From NCBI GenBank assembly GCA_028583605.1, contig CM053327.1, forward strand, positions 30,094,126 through 30,158,125: a DNA stretch of 64,000 bases, in the 5' to 3' direction. Of this stretch, positions 1 through 12,084 are shown piece by piece. Origin of the DNA: Dastarcus helophoroides. Its lineage: Eukaryota; Arthropoda; Insecta; Coleoptera; Bothrideridae. The notes beneath the pieces were generated by a model. That model was not told the DNA's origin. It saw only the letters and a list, made by a program, of their open reading frames with translations, and made no database searches. The stretch's first letter is position 1. Every line of letters starts with the position of its first letter. Position numbers and translations under genes: made by a program.

Positions 1-715
1 TAACAAATTTTCTCATGGACGATGCTGACCAAAATAATTTGGAGTTAAAACTTTGAACGTTGGGTAGTTCATCCGTCTTTTAATTGTTTTGCCACAAAAC
101 ATTCTATTCTTAGAGACAGGAAAATAATAGGCAAAATAATATTATGTTAAAAACTTGGGTATTAGATAGTGCATCTGACAATTGTCTTCTTATAGAATCT
201 CTAAAATTCGCAAATGGAGGATGATAATCAAAATAATTTTGAGCTAAAGTGTTGAGCGTTTAGCAGTTCATCAGTATTTCAATTGTTTGGTCACGAAAAA
301 TTCTCTAAATCAACCACAAGCCAAATAATCTTATGTTAAAAAGTCAGGTACTTGGTGGTACTTTAGTATTGCAGTTATTTTCCCATAAAGTCTTCTCTAA
401 AATTAGCAAATGTTCTTATGGAGTATCCCGATCAAAACAATTTCAAACCCAAACGTTATGGATTTAGTACTTTATCAGTATTTCAATCATTTGGTCTTGA
501 AAAATTCTCTAACATTCACAAATGTAGCCTTGGAGATCCGCATTCAAAATAATATTATATTAAAAAGCTGGGAAATTGGAAGTTCATCTGTATTGGAGTT
601 ATTTGCTCATGAAATCTTCTCTAGAATTCATAAATTTTCTCATGGACGACCCTGAACCAAAATAATTTGCAGTTGAAACTTTGAACGTTGGGTAGTTCAT
701 CAGTATTTTAATTCT
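1..715. repeat. Diverged ~100-bp satellite, about 7 monomers
   Basis: A landmark resembling CTCTARAATTCGCAAAT recurs near 200, 392, 507 and 611, with weaker versions near 100 and 295. The text between alternates two variants, one with AATTTGGAGTTAAAACTTT and one with AATATTATGTTAAAAA followed by a TGGG/TTCATC box. Monomers are roughly 95-115 bp and well diverged. The array begins outside the window. No coding potential is visible; the short frame across 410-655 just reads through the monomers. Confidence 0.65.
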
Positions 716-1470
716 GGGGAAATTTTCCCTGAAAGAGATATTTTTCAAGGAAAATATCTCAATTTACACAAACCGAAAATGTCGAAGTTCGAAATAAAAG
801 TTGAAATTTTTAGAAGTCGAATTCTGAGAAAAATAAAAAGATAAAATAGAATTCGTAAGACAAATAGAAAGTTCTTAAAAAAACTAAAATTGGAGAAAAA
901 AAGTCATATTTTGGCGATAAATTGGAATTTCCAGAACAAATTTTAAATCCTGTCTTTAGAAAAATTTAAATTTTTTATAAAAATTTAAATTTAAAAATTT
1001 CTAAAACAAATTGTGAAAATAAATTGAACGCTTCGACAAAATTGCAGAACTTTTTATACCCTCCATCCTGGACATATGCACAGGGATCATTCCTATCAAT
1101 AAGACGAGCCTTCCATACGACGCGAAAATTGTGGAACTTGAGTCGAAGTTTTTCAGAAAGGAAGCAAAAAATCAAATATTAAGAATGAAGTAAAAAAGTT
1201 TCAATCGAAAATTTGAAGAAAAGCTCAAGATTTCAATAAAAATGTTTAACTTCCATTCGTATTGACTGGCATTTTCTTCTCCAGTTGCTTCTTGAAAGGA
1301 TTGTCAGATTTAACGAAAAAGGTAACTGAAAATCTGGTTTCTGAAAGAAACAACTGGTCAAGAAAATGCTAATTAATATAAAAGGAATAACCAAATTTCG
1401 CAAAGAAAATACAGTGAATATCTTTCTAAAGAATGTGGAATTTTGAAATTTTCAGAAAAATTTGAATTTT

Positions 1471-1568
1471 GAAAGATAGAAAGAGGGAAAGAAAGGAAGC
1501 CAGAAAAAAAGAAAGAAAGGAAGAAAGAAAGAAAAAGAAAGAAAGAGAGAAAGAAAGGAAGAAAGAAA
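1471..1568. repeat. (GAAA)n / (GAAAGA)n microsatellite
   Basis: Nearly pure purine run of GAAA and GGAAG units, giving a Lys/Glu/Arg-rich artefactual reading frame. It is interrupted by an AACAGAACGTTGATAAAACAG phrase that also follows the second tract at 1793-1906, so the pair belongs to one duplicated block. Confidence 0.85.
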
Positions 1569-1792
1569 ACAGAACGTTGATAAAACAGTCAATTTCGAAA
1601 AAAAGTGTTGAACTTCAGAAAAAATCAACGAAAAAGATAACTGAAAATCTGGATTTGTAAAAGAAGCAATTGGTCAAGAAAATGTCAATTAATATGAATG
1701 CAATCAACCAAAATTTCGCAAAGAAAATACTGAGCATATCTTTCTAAAGAAGGTTTAATTTTGAGAATAAATTTGAGATTTTTAGAAAAATA

Positions 1793-1906
1793 GAATGAGA
1801 GAAAGAAAGAGGGAAAGAAAGAAAGAACGAAAGAAAGAAAAAAAGAAAAAATGAATGAAAGAAAAGAAAGAAAGAAAGAAAGAAAGAAAAGAAAAAAAGA
1901 AAAGAG
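1793..1906. repeat. (GAAA)n microsatellite, second copy
   Basis: Purine run of GAAA units interrupted by a few AATGAATG bases. The flanks match those of the tract at 1471-1568. Confidence 0.85.
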
Positions 1907-2459
1907 AACTTTGATAAAACAGCCAATTTCGAAAAAAGGGGTGAACTTTAAAATAGATCAAAATATCCTAGATACATTTTAGAAAAAAAAGTCAAACTTT
2001 TAGACTAAGTCAATCTTTTTGAAACCAGACGAATTTCGACGTAAAAATCGCAATTTCTAGAAACATAATAAAACTTGACTTTTAATTTAAGAATCGAAAT
2101 TTCGATAAAGGGGATAAACCTTGAAAACAGAGTAGGATCTTGTTTTTTCTGGAAATTTCGTTTTTTAAATCAAAATTTGGCTTTTTATTATATTTATAGT
2201 GTTTCTACAAATGGTTATTTCGGGAAAAAAAATCTAAAAAAGTGGGAAAATATAATTTTGTAAAAGGCCAAATTTTGAGAATAAGTTTGAATTTAGAAAA
2301 AAGGGAATTTTCAGAAAAAAGTTGAAGTCTTAAAAAATTGTTTTTCTCGGCATTTCCAAATTATTATTTCTTTTCAAAATTTTCACCTTTTTATTAAAAA
2401 TCGATGAAATTTCGATAAAAGGTGTCTAGATTTTAATTTTGAGAAATAAACCGAAATTG

Positions 2460-4600
2460 TCGGAAGGTCCAAAGTTTGAGAAAAACAATACCTTTATAGC
2501 AGTCTAAATTTTGAGGAAAAGCTGAAATTTTGCAAAATATTCGAAATTTTTGAGGAAAGATACGAAATTTTGAAGATAACTGTTGAGAAAGGTGAAATCT
2601 CAAAAAACCTTAGTTTTATGAAATAGGAAATCTTCGAAAAATCGAAATTTTAAAAGAAATTTTGAAATAAACGTCAAATTTTTGAGAAAAAAGTTGAACT
2701 TTTGAAAAATTTTCGAAATTTTTGAAGAAAAATACGAAAGTGACGAAAACTGTCGAGAAAGCTAAAATTTCAAAAAAAAACCCTAGTCTTGAGGAATGAG
2801 AAATCTCCGGAAAATCGAAATTTTGAAAGAAATTTTAAAACAAACGTCGAAATTTTTAAGAAAAAATACGAAACTGAAGAAAACTGTTGAGAAAGCTAAA
2901 ATTTCAAGAAAACCCTAGTCTTGAGAAATCTGCGGAAAATTGAAATTTTTGAAAGAAATTTTAAAACAAACGTCGACATTTTGAGGAAAAAGTTGAAATT
3001 TTGAAAAATATTCGAAATTTTTGGGGAACAATACGAAATTTTGAAGAAAACTGTTGAGAAAGATAAAATCTTAATTTTGAGAAATGAGAAATTTTCGGAA
3101 AATCGAAATTTGAAAGAAATTTTGAAACAAACGTCAAATTTTTGAGGAAAAACTTGAACTTTTGAAAAATATTTGAAATTTTTGAGGAAAAATACGAAAC
3201 TAAAAAAAAAACTGTTGAGAAAACTAAAATGTTGAGAAAACTAGTCTTGAGAAATCACAGGAAAATCGAAATTTTGAAAGCAACGTCGAAATTTTGAGGA
3301 TAAAGTTGAAATTTTGAAAAGTATTTGAAATTTCTGAGGAAAAATAGGAAAAATACGAAATTTTGAAGAAAACTGTTGAGAAAGATAAAATCTCAAGAAA
3401 CCTTAATTTTGAAAAATGAGAAATCTTCGGAAAATGAAAATTTTTGAAAGAAATTTTAAAACAAACGTCGACATTTTGAGGAAAAAGTTGAAATTTTGAA
3501 AAATATTCGAAATTTTTGGGAAAAAATACGAAATCTTGAAGAAAACTGTTGAGAAAGATAAACTCTCAAAAAACCTTAGTTTTGAGAAATGAGAAATCTT
3601 CGGAAAATCGAAATTTTGAAACAAACGTCAAATTTTTTAGGAAAAACTTGAACTTTTGAAAAATATTCGAAATTTTTGAGGAAAAATATGAAACTAAAAA
3701 AAAACTGTTGAGAAAACTAGTCTTGAGAAATGAGAAATCTCAGGAAAATCGAAATTTTGAAAGAAATTTTGAAAGCAACGTCGAAATTTTGAGGAAAAAG
3801 TTGAAATTTTGAAAAATATTTGAAATTCTGAGGAAAAATATGAAATTTTGAAGAAAATTGTTGAGAAAGATAAAATCTCAAAAAACCTTAATTTTGAAAA
3901 ATGAGAAATCTTCGGAAAATCGAAATTTTGAAACAAACGTCAAATTTTTTAGGAAAAACTTGAACTTTTGAAAAATATTCGAAATTTTTGAGGAAAAATA
4001 TGAAACTAAAAAAAAACTGTTGAGAAAACTAGTCTTGAGAAATGAGAAATCTCAGGAAAATGAAATTTTGAAAGAAATTTTGAAAGCAACGTCGAAATTT
4101 TGAGGAAAAAGTTGAAATTTTGAAAAATATTTGAAATTCTGAGGAAAAATATGAAATTTTGAAGAAAATTGTTGAGAAAGATAAAATCTCAAAAAACCTT
4201 AATTTTGAAAAATGAGAAATCTTCGGAAAATGGAAATTTTGAAACAAGCGTCAAATTTTTGAGGAAAAACTTGAACTTTTAAAAAATATTCGAAATTTTT
4301 GAGGAAAAATACGAAACAAAAAAAAACTGTTGAGAAAACCAAAATGTTAAGAAAACTAGTCTTGAGAAATGAGAAATCTTAGGAAAATCGAAATTTTGAA
4401 AGAAAATTTGAAAGCAACGTCGATATTTTGAGGAAAAAGTTGAAATTTTGAAAAATATTTGAAATTTCTGAGGAAAAATACGAAATTTTGAAGAAAACTG
4501 TTGAGAAAGCTAACATTTTAAAAGCACCCTAATTTTGAGAAATGAGAAATCTTTGGAAAATCGAAATTTTGGAAAAAATTTTAAAACAAACGTCGAATTT
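2460..4600. repeat. ~160-bp tandem array, about 13 units, with ~313-bp dimers
   Basis: The landmark CTGTTGAGAAAG(A/C)TAAAAT recurs near 2581, 2751, 2885, 3051, 3212, 3374, 3547, 3706, 3859, 4019, 4172, 4327 and 4499, spacing about 134-173 bp. From 3212 onward an alternating A-B pattern appears: one unit has ACTAGTCTTGAGAAATGAG, the next has ACCTTAATTTTGAAAAATGAG. The dimer at 3706-4018 is nearly identical to that at 4019-4326, so the array homogenises as ~313-bp dimers. Minus-strand Phe-rich frames here are translations of the repeat. Confidence 0.8.
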
Positions 4601-5389
4601 TTGAGAAAAAAGTAGAAATATTGAAAAATAAAAAAAATTGACATATTTGAGGAAAAGTTCAAATTTCTAATTTAATAAAAAGTGAAAATTTTCAGGAAAA
4701 AATCAAAACTAATGAAAAAATCGAAATTTTGATGCGAACATTTTGAGACGAGACTTAGAAAATGAAAATTTTCGGAAATATGTCCAAATTTCGAAAAAAA
4801 AATAGAAATTTTGAGAAAAATGAAAAACTTAAAATAAATCAAAATTTTAGAATTTCAGAGTCAACATTTTGAGGAAAAAGTCAAAATTTTGAAAAATCAA
4901 ATTTTGAGAGAAAGTCAAGTCTCAGAGAAAGTCGAAATTTTATGAAGCAGTCGTAATTCGATAAAACAAATTGCATTTTTACGAAAAATCGATATTTATA
5001 ATAAAAATTTAAATTTTGAAAGAGTAGATAAAGGGAAAAATCAAAAATTAGGGAAAAAATCAACATTTTTGAAAAGCGTAGAAATTGTCAAAGTCAAAAT
5101 TTGAAAAGAAAGCGAAGATTATGGGGAAAAATCTAAATGAAGAGTCTTTATGAAATTTTGAGGGAAGCTAACAGTTTCTAGAAAAAGCTGGAAAAGATTT
5201 AAAATTTTGTAAAAAAAGCGAAAAACCAATTAAAAAAAAATTCGAACTTTAAGAAAAAAATCGAATTTTCGAAATGAAATTTACAAGAAGTCAAATTTTC
5301 GCCAAATAAAGTGTAAAAAGAAATAGTCACTGGAGTATATTAAGGGCAGCAAATTTGAAGGTTTCACCCTCATGAATAAAGAAAAAATT
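4601..5389. other. Gene-free AT-rich DNA
   Basis: Degenerate continuation of the GAAATTTTGAAA word set without clear periodicity. Nothing else seen. Confidence 0.55.
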
Positions 5390-8240
5390 CAGGGTGTACT
5401 GTAGACATCTTACATTCTGTATCGTAAGCATGTTACACCTCGTAACATGAGTCTGTTACACCCCGTATCATAAGTGTGTTTCACTCCGTATGATTAAGCT
5501 ATTATACCGTGTACCGTCTTGCATCCTGTATCATAAGTTACATTCTGTTACACCTTGTATCATAGGTCTGTTACACCCTGTATCGCAAGTCCGTTACATC
5601 CTATATAACGCAGAAGTTGCTAAAATTTCGAGTTTACGTTCGTGTTTTCGATTTTAATTTCCAAAATTCGACTTTTAATTCGAATATGTATCTGAATTTT
5701 CTTCTAAAAGTTGCGACATTTAACCTAGACATTTTGCTTGAAGTTTAAAATTTCTAGAAAAACAAAATCTGTTGTAGCTTGTATCATAAGTCTATTACAC
5801 CCCGTCTCATGAGGCTGCTACACCTCGTATCGTAAGTCTGTTATACCTTGCATGATTAACCTGTTATACCGTGTATCGTAAGCTTGTTACACCCTGTATC
5901 ATACATCTGTTACACCCTGTATCATGGGGTTGTCACACCTCGTATCATAAGTCTGTTACACCCTGTATCATAAGTCTGTTACACCACATATTACGAGTTT
6001 GTTACACCATGTATCATAAGTTTGTTACACCCCGAATCAAAAGACTGTTACGCCCAGTGACTGTTATGCCATGTATCGTAAGCTACCGTGTATGATAAGT
6101 GTGTTATACTCTGTATGATTAATCTGTTACACCGTGTATCGTAAGCCTGTTACACCCTATATCATAAGTCCGTTACACTCTGGTACACCACGGATCATAG
6201 GTCTGTTACACCCTGTACCACAAGTCCGTTACACCTTATATAACACAGAAGTTCCTAAATTTCGATCTTACGTTCTTGTTTTCGATTTTAATTTCCAAAA
6301 TTCGATTTCTAATTCGAATATGTATCTGACTTTTCTTCTAGAAGTTGCGACATTTAACCTAGACATTTTGCTTGAAGTTTAAAATTTCTTGAAAAACAAA
6401 ATGTGCTACACCTTGTATTGTAAGCCTGCTATACCATGCTACACATGGTCAATTACACCCTGTATCATGGTGTGTTATACGCTGTGTCCCAAGTCCGTTA
6501 CAGCAAATATGATACGGAATATTCTGTATGTTATACCGTGTTTCGTAAGCTTGTTACACCCTGTATCAAGTCTGTTACACTATGTATCATAAATCTGTTA
6601 CACCCTGCATGGTGAGTCTTTTACATCCTGTATCACAGGTTTGTTACACCCTGTATCACAGGTCTGTTACACCCTGTATTACAAGTGTTACAGCTAATAT
6701 AATATAGAACTTTTTAAAATTTCGATACGTTTTCGATTACGTTAGTGTTTTCGATTTTAATTTCCAAAATTCGATTTTTAATTCGAATATGTATCTGAAT
6801 TTTTTTCTCGAAGTTGGGAAATTTTGACTTGACATTTCGCTTGAAGCTTAAATTTTCTAGAAAAACCAAATCTGCTGCACCCTGGATTGTAGGCCTGCTA
6901 TACCCTGCTACACATGGTCAGTTACACCCTGTATCATGATCTGTTATATGCTGTGTTCCAAGTCCGTTACAGCTAATACAATACGGAACATTCTGTATGT
7001 TATACCGTCTATCGTAAGCTTGTTACACCCTGTATCAAGTCTGTTACACTATGTATCATAAATTTGCTACACCCTGTATGGTAAGTCTTTTACATCCTGT
7101 ATCATAGGTTTGTTACACCATGTATCACAGGTTTGGTACACCCTATATCACAGGTGTTACAGCCAATATAATGCAGAACTTTTTAAAATTTCAATACGTT
7201 TTCGATTACGTTAGTGTTTTCGATTTTAATTTCCAAAATTCGATTTTTAATTCGAATATGTATCTGAATTTTTTCCTGAAGTTGCGACATTTAAACTTGA
7301 AACGTAAAACTTCTAGAAAAACAATCTGCTACACACTGTATTGTAAGCCTGTTACACCCTGTATCACACATTTGTTACACCTTGTATCACAGGTCTGTTA
7401 CACCTTGTATCACAGATCTGTTACACCCTGTATCAGAGGTCTGTTACACCCTGCATCAGAGGTCTGTTACACTCTGTATCACAGATCTGTTACACTCTGT
7501 GTCACAGATCTGTTACACTCTGTATCACAAGCGTTACAACCAATATAACACAAAGCTTTTTCAAATTTCAATACGCTCGAATTTTTAATTTTAATTTTAA
7601 AAATTCGATTTTAGATTCGAATATGTATCTGAATTGATTCTCGAAGTTGCTCTTAAACTTGACATTTAGCTTGAAGCTTGAAATTTCTAGAAAAACAAAA
7701 TCTGCTGCACCCTGCATTGTAAGCTTGTTACACCCTGTATCACAGGACTGTTTCATCCTGTGTCGTAGGTTTGTTACAGCTTGTATCATAGGTTTGTTAC
7801 ACCCGGTATCACAAGTCTGTTACACCCTATATCACAGGTCTGTTACACTCTGTATCACAAGCGTTACAGCCTATATAACACAAAGCTTTTTCAAATTTCA
7901 ATACGCTCGAATTTTTAATTTTAATTTTAAAAATTCGATTTTCGATTCGAATATGTATCTGAATTGATCCTCGAAGTTGCTCTTAAACTTGACATTTAGC
8001 TTAAAGCTTAAAATTTCTAGAAAAACAAAATCTGCTGCACCCTGCATTGTAAGCTTGTTACACCCGGTATCACAGGACTGTTACATCCAGTATCATAGGT
8101 TTGTTCCAGCCTGTATCATAGGTCTGTTACACCCTGTATCACAAGTCTGTTACACCCTATATCACTGGTCTGTTACACTATGTATCACAGGTCTGTTACA
8201 CTATGTATCACAAGCCTTACAGCCAATATAATACAAAGCT
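5390..8240 (+). repeat. 23-bp minisatellite blocks alternating with AT-rich spacers (array 1)
   Basis: The basic unit is close to GTATCATAAGTCTGTTACACC plus CT (23 bp). Blocks of roughly 5-25 units alternate with a conserved ~160-190-bp spacer containing GTTTTCGATTTTAATTTCCA, TCGAATATGTATCTGAATT and TTCTAGAAAAACAAAATCTG. Spacers lie near 5610-5770, 6240-6400, 6690-6880, 7160-7330, 7540-7700, 7870-8030 and 8230-8390. Early blocks use the ATAAGT variant; blocks after 7325 use ACAGGT, so subtypes are block-specific. Since 23 is not a multiple of 3, three units (69 bp) give stop-free frames and produce the spurious proteins rich in YHRSVTPC and LLHPVSQ. Confidence 0.9.
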
Positions 8241-8889
8241 TTTTCAAATTTCAATACGCTCGGATTTTCAATTTTAATTTTGAAAATTCGATTTTCGATT
8301 CGAATATGTATTCGAATTGATTCTCAAAGTTGCTCTTAAATATTGACATTTAGCTTGAAGCTTAAAATTTTTACAAAAACAAAATTTAGCATTTAAAGTG
8401 GATGGTTCGAAAAAAATTCAACATTTCCAGGTTAAACTTAAAATTTAGAAATCAAAAAATAAATAAGTATCTAAATTTTCTCGGTAAATGCATAAAAAAC
8501 TAAAAAAACTAAAAAAAATTCAAAGGATGAAATTTCCCATGCTGTCGAGAGATTTATTTTTATTTTTTTTCGAAAATTTGTTTCTAAACTTAAAAGTTTA
8601 AACTTCAAATTTTAAGGTAATAATAATCACATCGGTTTATGTTAAAATGAAAAAAAAAAAGTTTGATATATTTGATTTATTTAAACAAGTTTGATATTTT
8701 ATTAAACTGATTGGAGATAACGTTAAAAAGCAAAGTAATTATGTATTTTATTTTTAATTTTTACTTTTCTCGAAAGTCCAAACTATAAAACTTGAAATTT
8801 TTACTGTTTTGCCTAAAATTTCGAATTTAAGTTTGAAATTCCTAGAAATTGTTACAATTTTTTAAATTCTCAAGTGCCTTAAAGTTTCA
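8241..8889. other. Gene-free AT-rich DNA
   Basis: Last spacer copy of the minisatellite family followed by AT-rich sequence with poly-A and poly-T runs. No gene seen. Confidence 0.55.
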
Positions 8890-9019
8890 AATGTTGTCTG
8901 CAAACTTTTAAAGATCGATTAATCGGAAATCGATCTTTCAGCACTCGGGAATCGATTATTTTGCTCACGATTCGAATCGTTGCAAATATCAATTATTTTT
9001 AAAAAGAATCGACATCCCT
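8890..9019 (-). mobile_element. Solitary hAT-like terminus with iterated ATCGATT boxes
   Basis: Reading the minus strand from 9019, the sequence begins TAGGGATGTCGATTCTTTTT and then carries several ATCGATT/GATTCGAATC boxes, including GATCGATTAATCGG near 8913. The TAGGGATG start and subterminal boxes match the end style of the complete element at 9197-11758. No opposite end was found in the window, so this is a fragment or an end whose partner lies outside. Confidence 0.45.
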
Positions 9020-9188
9020 AATTTAATTTTACAATGAAAGAAATTTTTTTTATTGTTGAATCCCATTTTTAAAAGGTTTAAAAAAGCAATAGCGGATGGA
9101 CCTCTTCTACTTTTCTATTCCTGTTTGTACTGGGGAACTTTCAGGGTTAAATGTCAATTCAACTTTGTTGTTATCAAGTAACGAACCA

Positions 9189-9196
9189 CACAGAAC
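9189..9196. repeat. Left 8-bp target-site duplication CACAGAAC
   Basis: Identical octamer directly outside both ends of the hAT-type element (second copy 11759-11766). Eight bp is the diagnostic length for hAT insertions. Confidence 0.8.
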
Positions 9197-11758
9197 TAGG
9201 GATGCAAACGATTGTTCGATGTTTTGAAACCATCGATGTATCGTTTGTAAACATCGATGGTAGAGTAAAAAGAATGTCGATACGTCGTTCAGTTTAAAAG
9301 CTTGAAAAATCGATGTATCGCATCGCGACAGAATTAGCAACATCTGCTACATGGAATAATATTGATGGCAGAAATAAAAAACGACTACTCAATTTCGTAA
9401 CTAATTATCGTATTCAATACAATTTCGAAATTCATATTTTTGATATTTTTATTTTTCAATCTATAAAAAACTCCAAATTTTGAAAGAAAAATGCAAATTT
9501 TGAGTAAATCTTTTCGAGTCTTAGCTTCAAAAATTCATAAACACAAACTGCTTTTATTTTACATTTTCTCTTTCTTCAAACTTTTAATTTTTTTCATATA
9601 TTAATTCGAGATCGTCAGAAAAAAGTCGAAATTTTCAGAACCATCATCAAGATTTTTAGAAAAAAACCAATTGTCGAAACAAAAGTACAAATTTCCAAAT
9701 AAAAACAAAAAAATTCTCAAAATTTTAAGCTGAATCTTCAAATTAAAAATTTTTTAGAAATTGTCAATTTTTAGGTAAATGTACATACGAAAAATATAAT
9801 CAAAATTCCGCGCACCGCGCTTAAAAATTGCGTATACTTGTAACTTAAAATTTAAATCTCGACTTTTTCCCAAAAAATGTTTTATTAAACCAAATTTTAT
9901 AAATTTTTAGGTCGTTCTCCAAGGTTGACATTTTTTCTCAAAATTTGAGGATTAATCTTTTAAACCCGAAAATTCGAGAATTCGAGAGAGAGAGAATTCA
10001 AGAATATTTAATACATGTTTAGGTTAATCACGATAGAAATTGTTAAAATTGTGAGTTTAACTTACAAATATTGAGTTTTTTCAGTATGTGTACGATTGTA
10101 ATCTCGAAATATCGACTTTATTGACAATTTTAAGCTTCAAATGAAATTTCGAAGCAAAAAGAAAATTCTAGTCTTGGGAAAATTTCTAGTTCAAACTTAA
10201 AATTTTCTGTTTATTAAGAAAAACTTGTTTTACGTAAATTTCGACTTTTTGATTGTTTATTTTTTTTATTCCGCATTATAATTCGAAACTTCTAGAAACC
10301 TGTTGAGATTTTCAGAGGAAAAAATCAACATTAAAAAAAAAATCCAATTTTTGAGTCAACCGTAAAAGCTTCCAAATAAAAACCAAAACAGAATTCCCAA
10401 AATGTCGAACCTAATTACTAAATTTCAAATATCTGAGAAGTTGTCAATTTTTAAATTAAAACAATTTCGACTTTTTTCCGAAATTTCGACTTTTTCCGAA
10501 ATTTCCACTTTATTCTCCAAATTTTGACCGTAACTTCAAAATTTCGACTTTTTTCCGAAATTTCGACTTTTTCCGAAATTTCGACTTTATTCTTCAAATT
10601 TTGACTGTAACCTCGAAATTTCGACTTTTTTCCGAAATTTCGACTTTATTCTCCAAATTTTGACTGTATAATATCGAAATTTCGACTTTTTTTCTCGAAA
10701 TTTTGAATTTAAATTAAAAATTCCGATTTTGATCTTAAAATATCTTTATTTCCGAAATTTCTGTTTATTAAGAGAAACTTGTTTTAGGTAAATTTCGACT
10801 TTTTGATTTTTTATTTTTTTAATTTCGCATTATAATTCGAAACTTCTAGAAACCTGTCGAGATTTTTAGAGGAAAAAATCAAGATTTAAAAAAAATCCAA
10901 TTTTTGAGTCAACAGTAAAAGCTTCCAAATAAAAACCATAACAGAATTCCCAAAATGTCGAACGTAATTACTAAATTTTAAATATCTGAGAGGTTGTCAA
11001 TTTTTAAATTAAAACAATTTCGAGTTTTTTCCGAAATTTCGACTTTTTCTGAAATTTCGACTTTATTCTCCAAATTTTGACTGTAACCTCGAAATTTCGA
11101 CTTTTTCCGAAATTTCGAATTTATTCTCCAAATTTTGACTGTCATCTCCAAATTTGGACTTTTTTTTCGAAATTTTGAGTTTAAAGTAAAAATTCCGATT
11201 TTGATCTCAAAATTTCGTCTTTATTTCCGAAATTTCGACTTTAAATTGAAAATTTCGAGAAAAAAATAGAGATTTTGGATATTAACAATTGAAATTACTG
11301 AACCCACCCTAGTGTTACCTATCAGTATTGTTTGGTAAGGGTTGTGGTGTTTCACAATTTTCATTTGCACTAATCTAACCACAGAGTATAGAAATTGCGA
11401 TATTAATGTGGAAATTTCGATTTTCGTTTCGTAATTTTAACTTACATTTCGAATTATCGAGAAAAAAGTCAAAGTCTCGAAACTGAAAATTTTGACTTTA
11501 ATCGCGGAATTTTGATAAAAAAGTCGAAATTTCAACTTCAAATTTGAAATTACTAAAAAAATAATCTTTTTTTATTGAGGTCCTTTCTACGTCTCGTAAT
11601 TTTGACTATTTAAACTCGCAAATAAGTATTGTTTAAAAAACATCGGAAAAACATCGACGTATTGTTACCGAATATCGATGTTTAAAACATCGATGTTTTA
11701 TTCAAGAAAATATCGACGTTTTGACATTGACGCTCGTTTGAACGACGTTGTATCTCTA
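9197..11758. mobile_element. Non-autonomous hAT-type element, 2.56 kb
   Basis: The left end reads TAGGGATGCAAACG and the right end, on the other strand, TAGAGATACAACG: imperfect terminal inverted repeats of hAT type. They are flanked by the perfect octamer CACAGAAC. Both subterminal regions are dense in ATCGATG boxes (about 9220-9325 and 11640-11725), as expected for transposase-binding regions. No transposase is recognisable. The interior is AT-rich DNA in which the CGAAATTT word runs mostly as its T-rich complement, including a 556-bp duplication. It is larger than a typical MITE. Family membership rests on the target-duplication length and end sequence only. Confidence 0.75.
10202..11255. 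repeat. Tandem duplication, period ~556 bp, inside the hAT-type element
   Basis: TTTCTGTTTATTAAG(A/G)AAAACTTG occurs near 10202 and 10757. Both copies continue through TTCGACTTTTTGATT, GAAACTTCTAGAAACCTG and a run of TTTCGACTTTTTTCCGAAA units. The right half of each copy is itself a short repeat of about 60 bp (TTTCGACTTTATTCTCCAAA followed by TTTTGACTGTAACC). Confidence 0.75.
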
Positions 11759-11766
11759 CACAGAAC
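11759..11766. repeat. Right 8-bp target-site duplication CACAGAAC
   Basis: Exact match to 9189-9196, directly outside the right terminus of the hAT-type element. Confidence 0.8.
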
Positions 11767-12084
11767 ATCTTCAAAAGGGAGGTACATATTGAAAATGTCA
11801 AAAAATGACAGCAACACGCTAAAAGGAAAAATTTTTAGATATCAGTAAAACGTCTTAATTTCAATTTTAAATGCAACAGTTCCAGAAGAGACAATTTCAC
11901 AAATCCTAAAGTTGAATTTTGAAATTAAAAGTAGAAACATCGAAAGCGACTGTTTCTATGTTTCTACTTTTAATTCCAAAATTTTAGAACTCTTGAAATT
12001 GTTTCCTCTGGACGTTTGACTAAACGTCAACGTTGAACTTTCGACTTAAAATTTAGAAATGTCGAAAATAAAGGGAGAGGAAAA

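Larger units (their letters stand above)
716..2459. other. Gene-free AT-rich DNA with two GAAA tracts
   Basis: Long A-rich stretch on the plus strand made of degenerate words such as GAAATTTT and TTTCGAAA. The two purine tracts lie in near-duplicate surroundings: a phrase like AACTGAAAATCTGG..AGAAGCAATTGGTCAAGAAAATG occurs near 1325-1370 and again near 1640-1685. No gene or RNA was recognised. Confidence 0.6.

Noticed and set aside
7120..7548. 142-residue frame rich in YHRSVTPC and LLHPVSQ
   Set aside because: Pure translation of the 23-bp minisatellite; similar frames occur in every array and phase.
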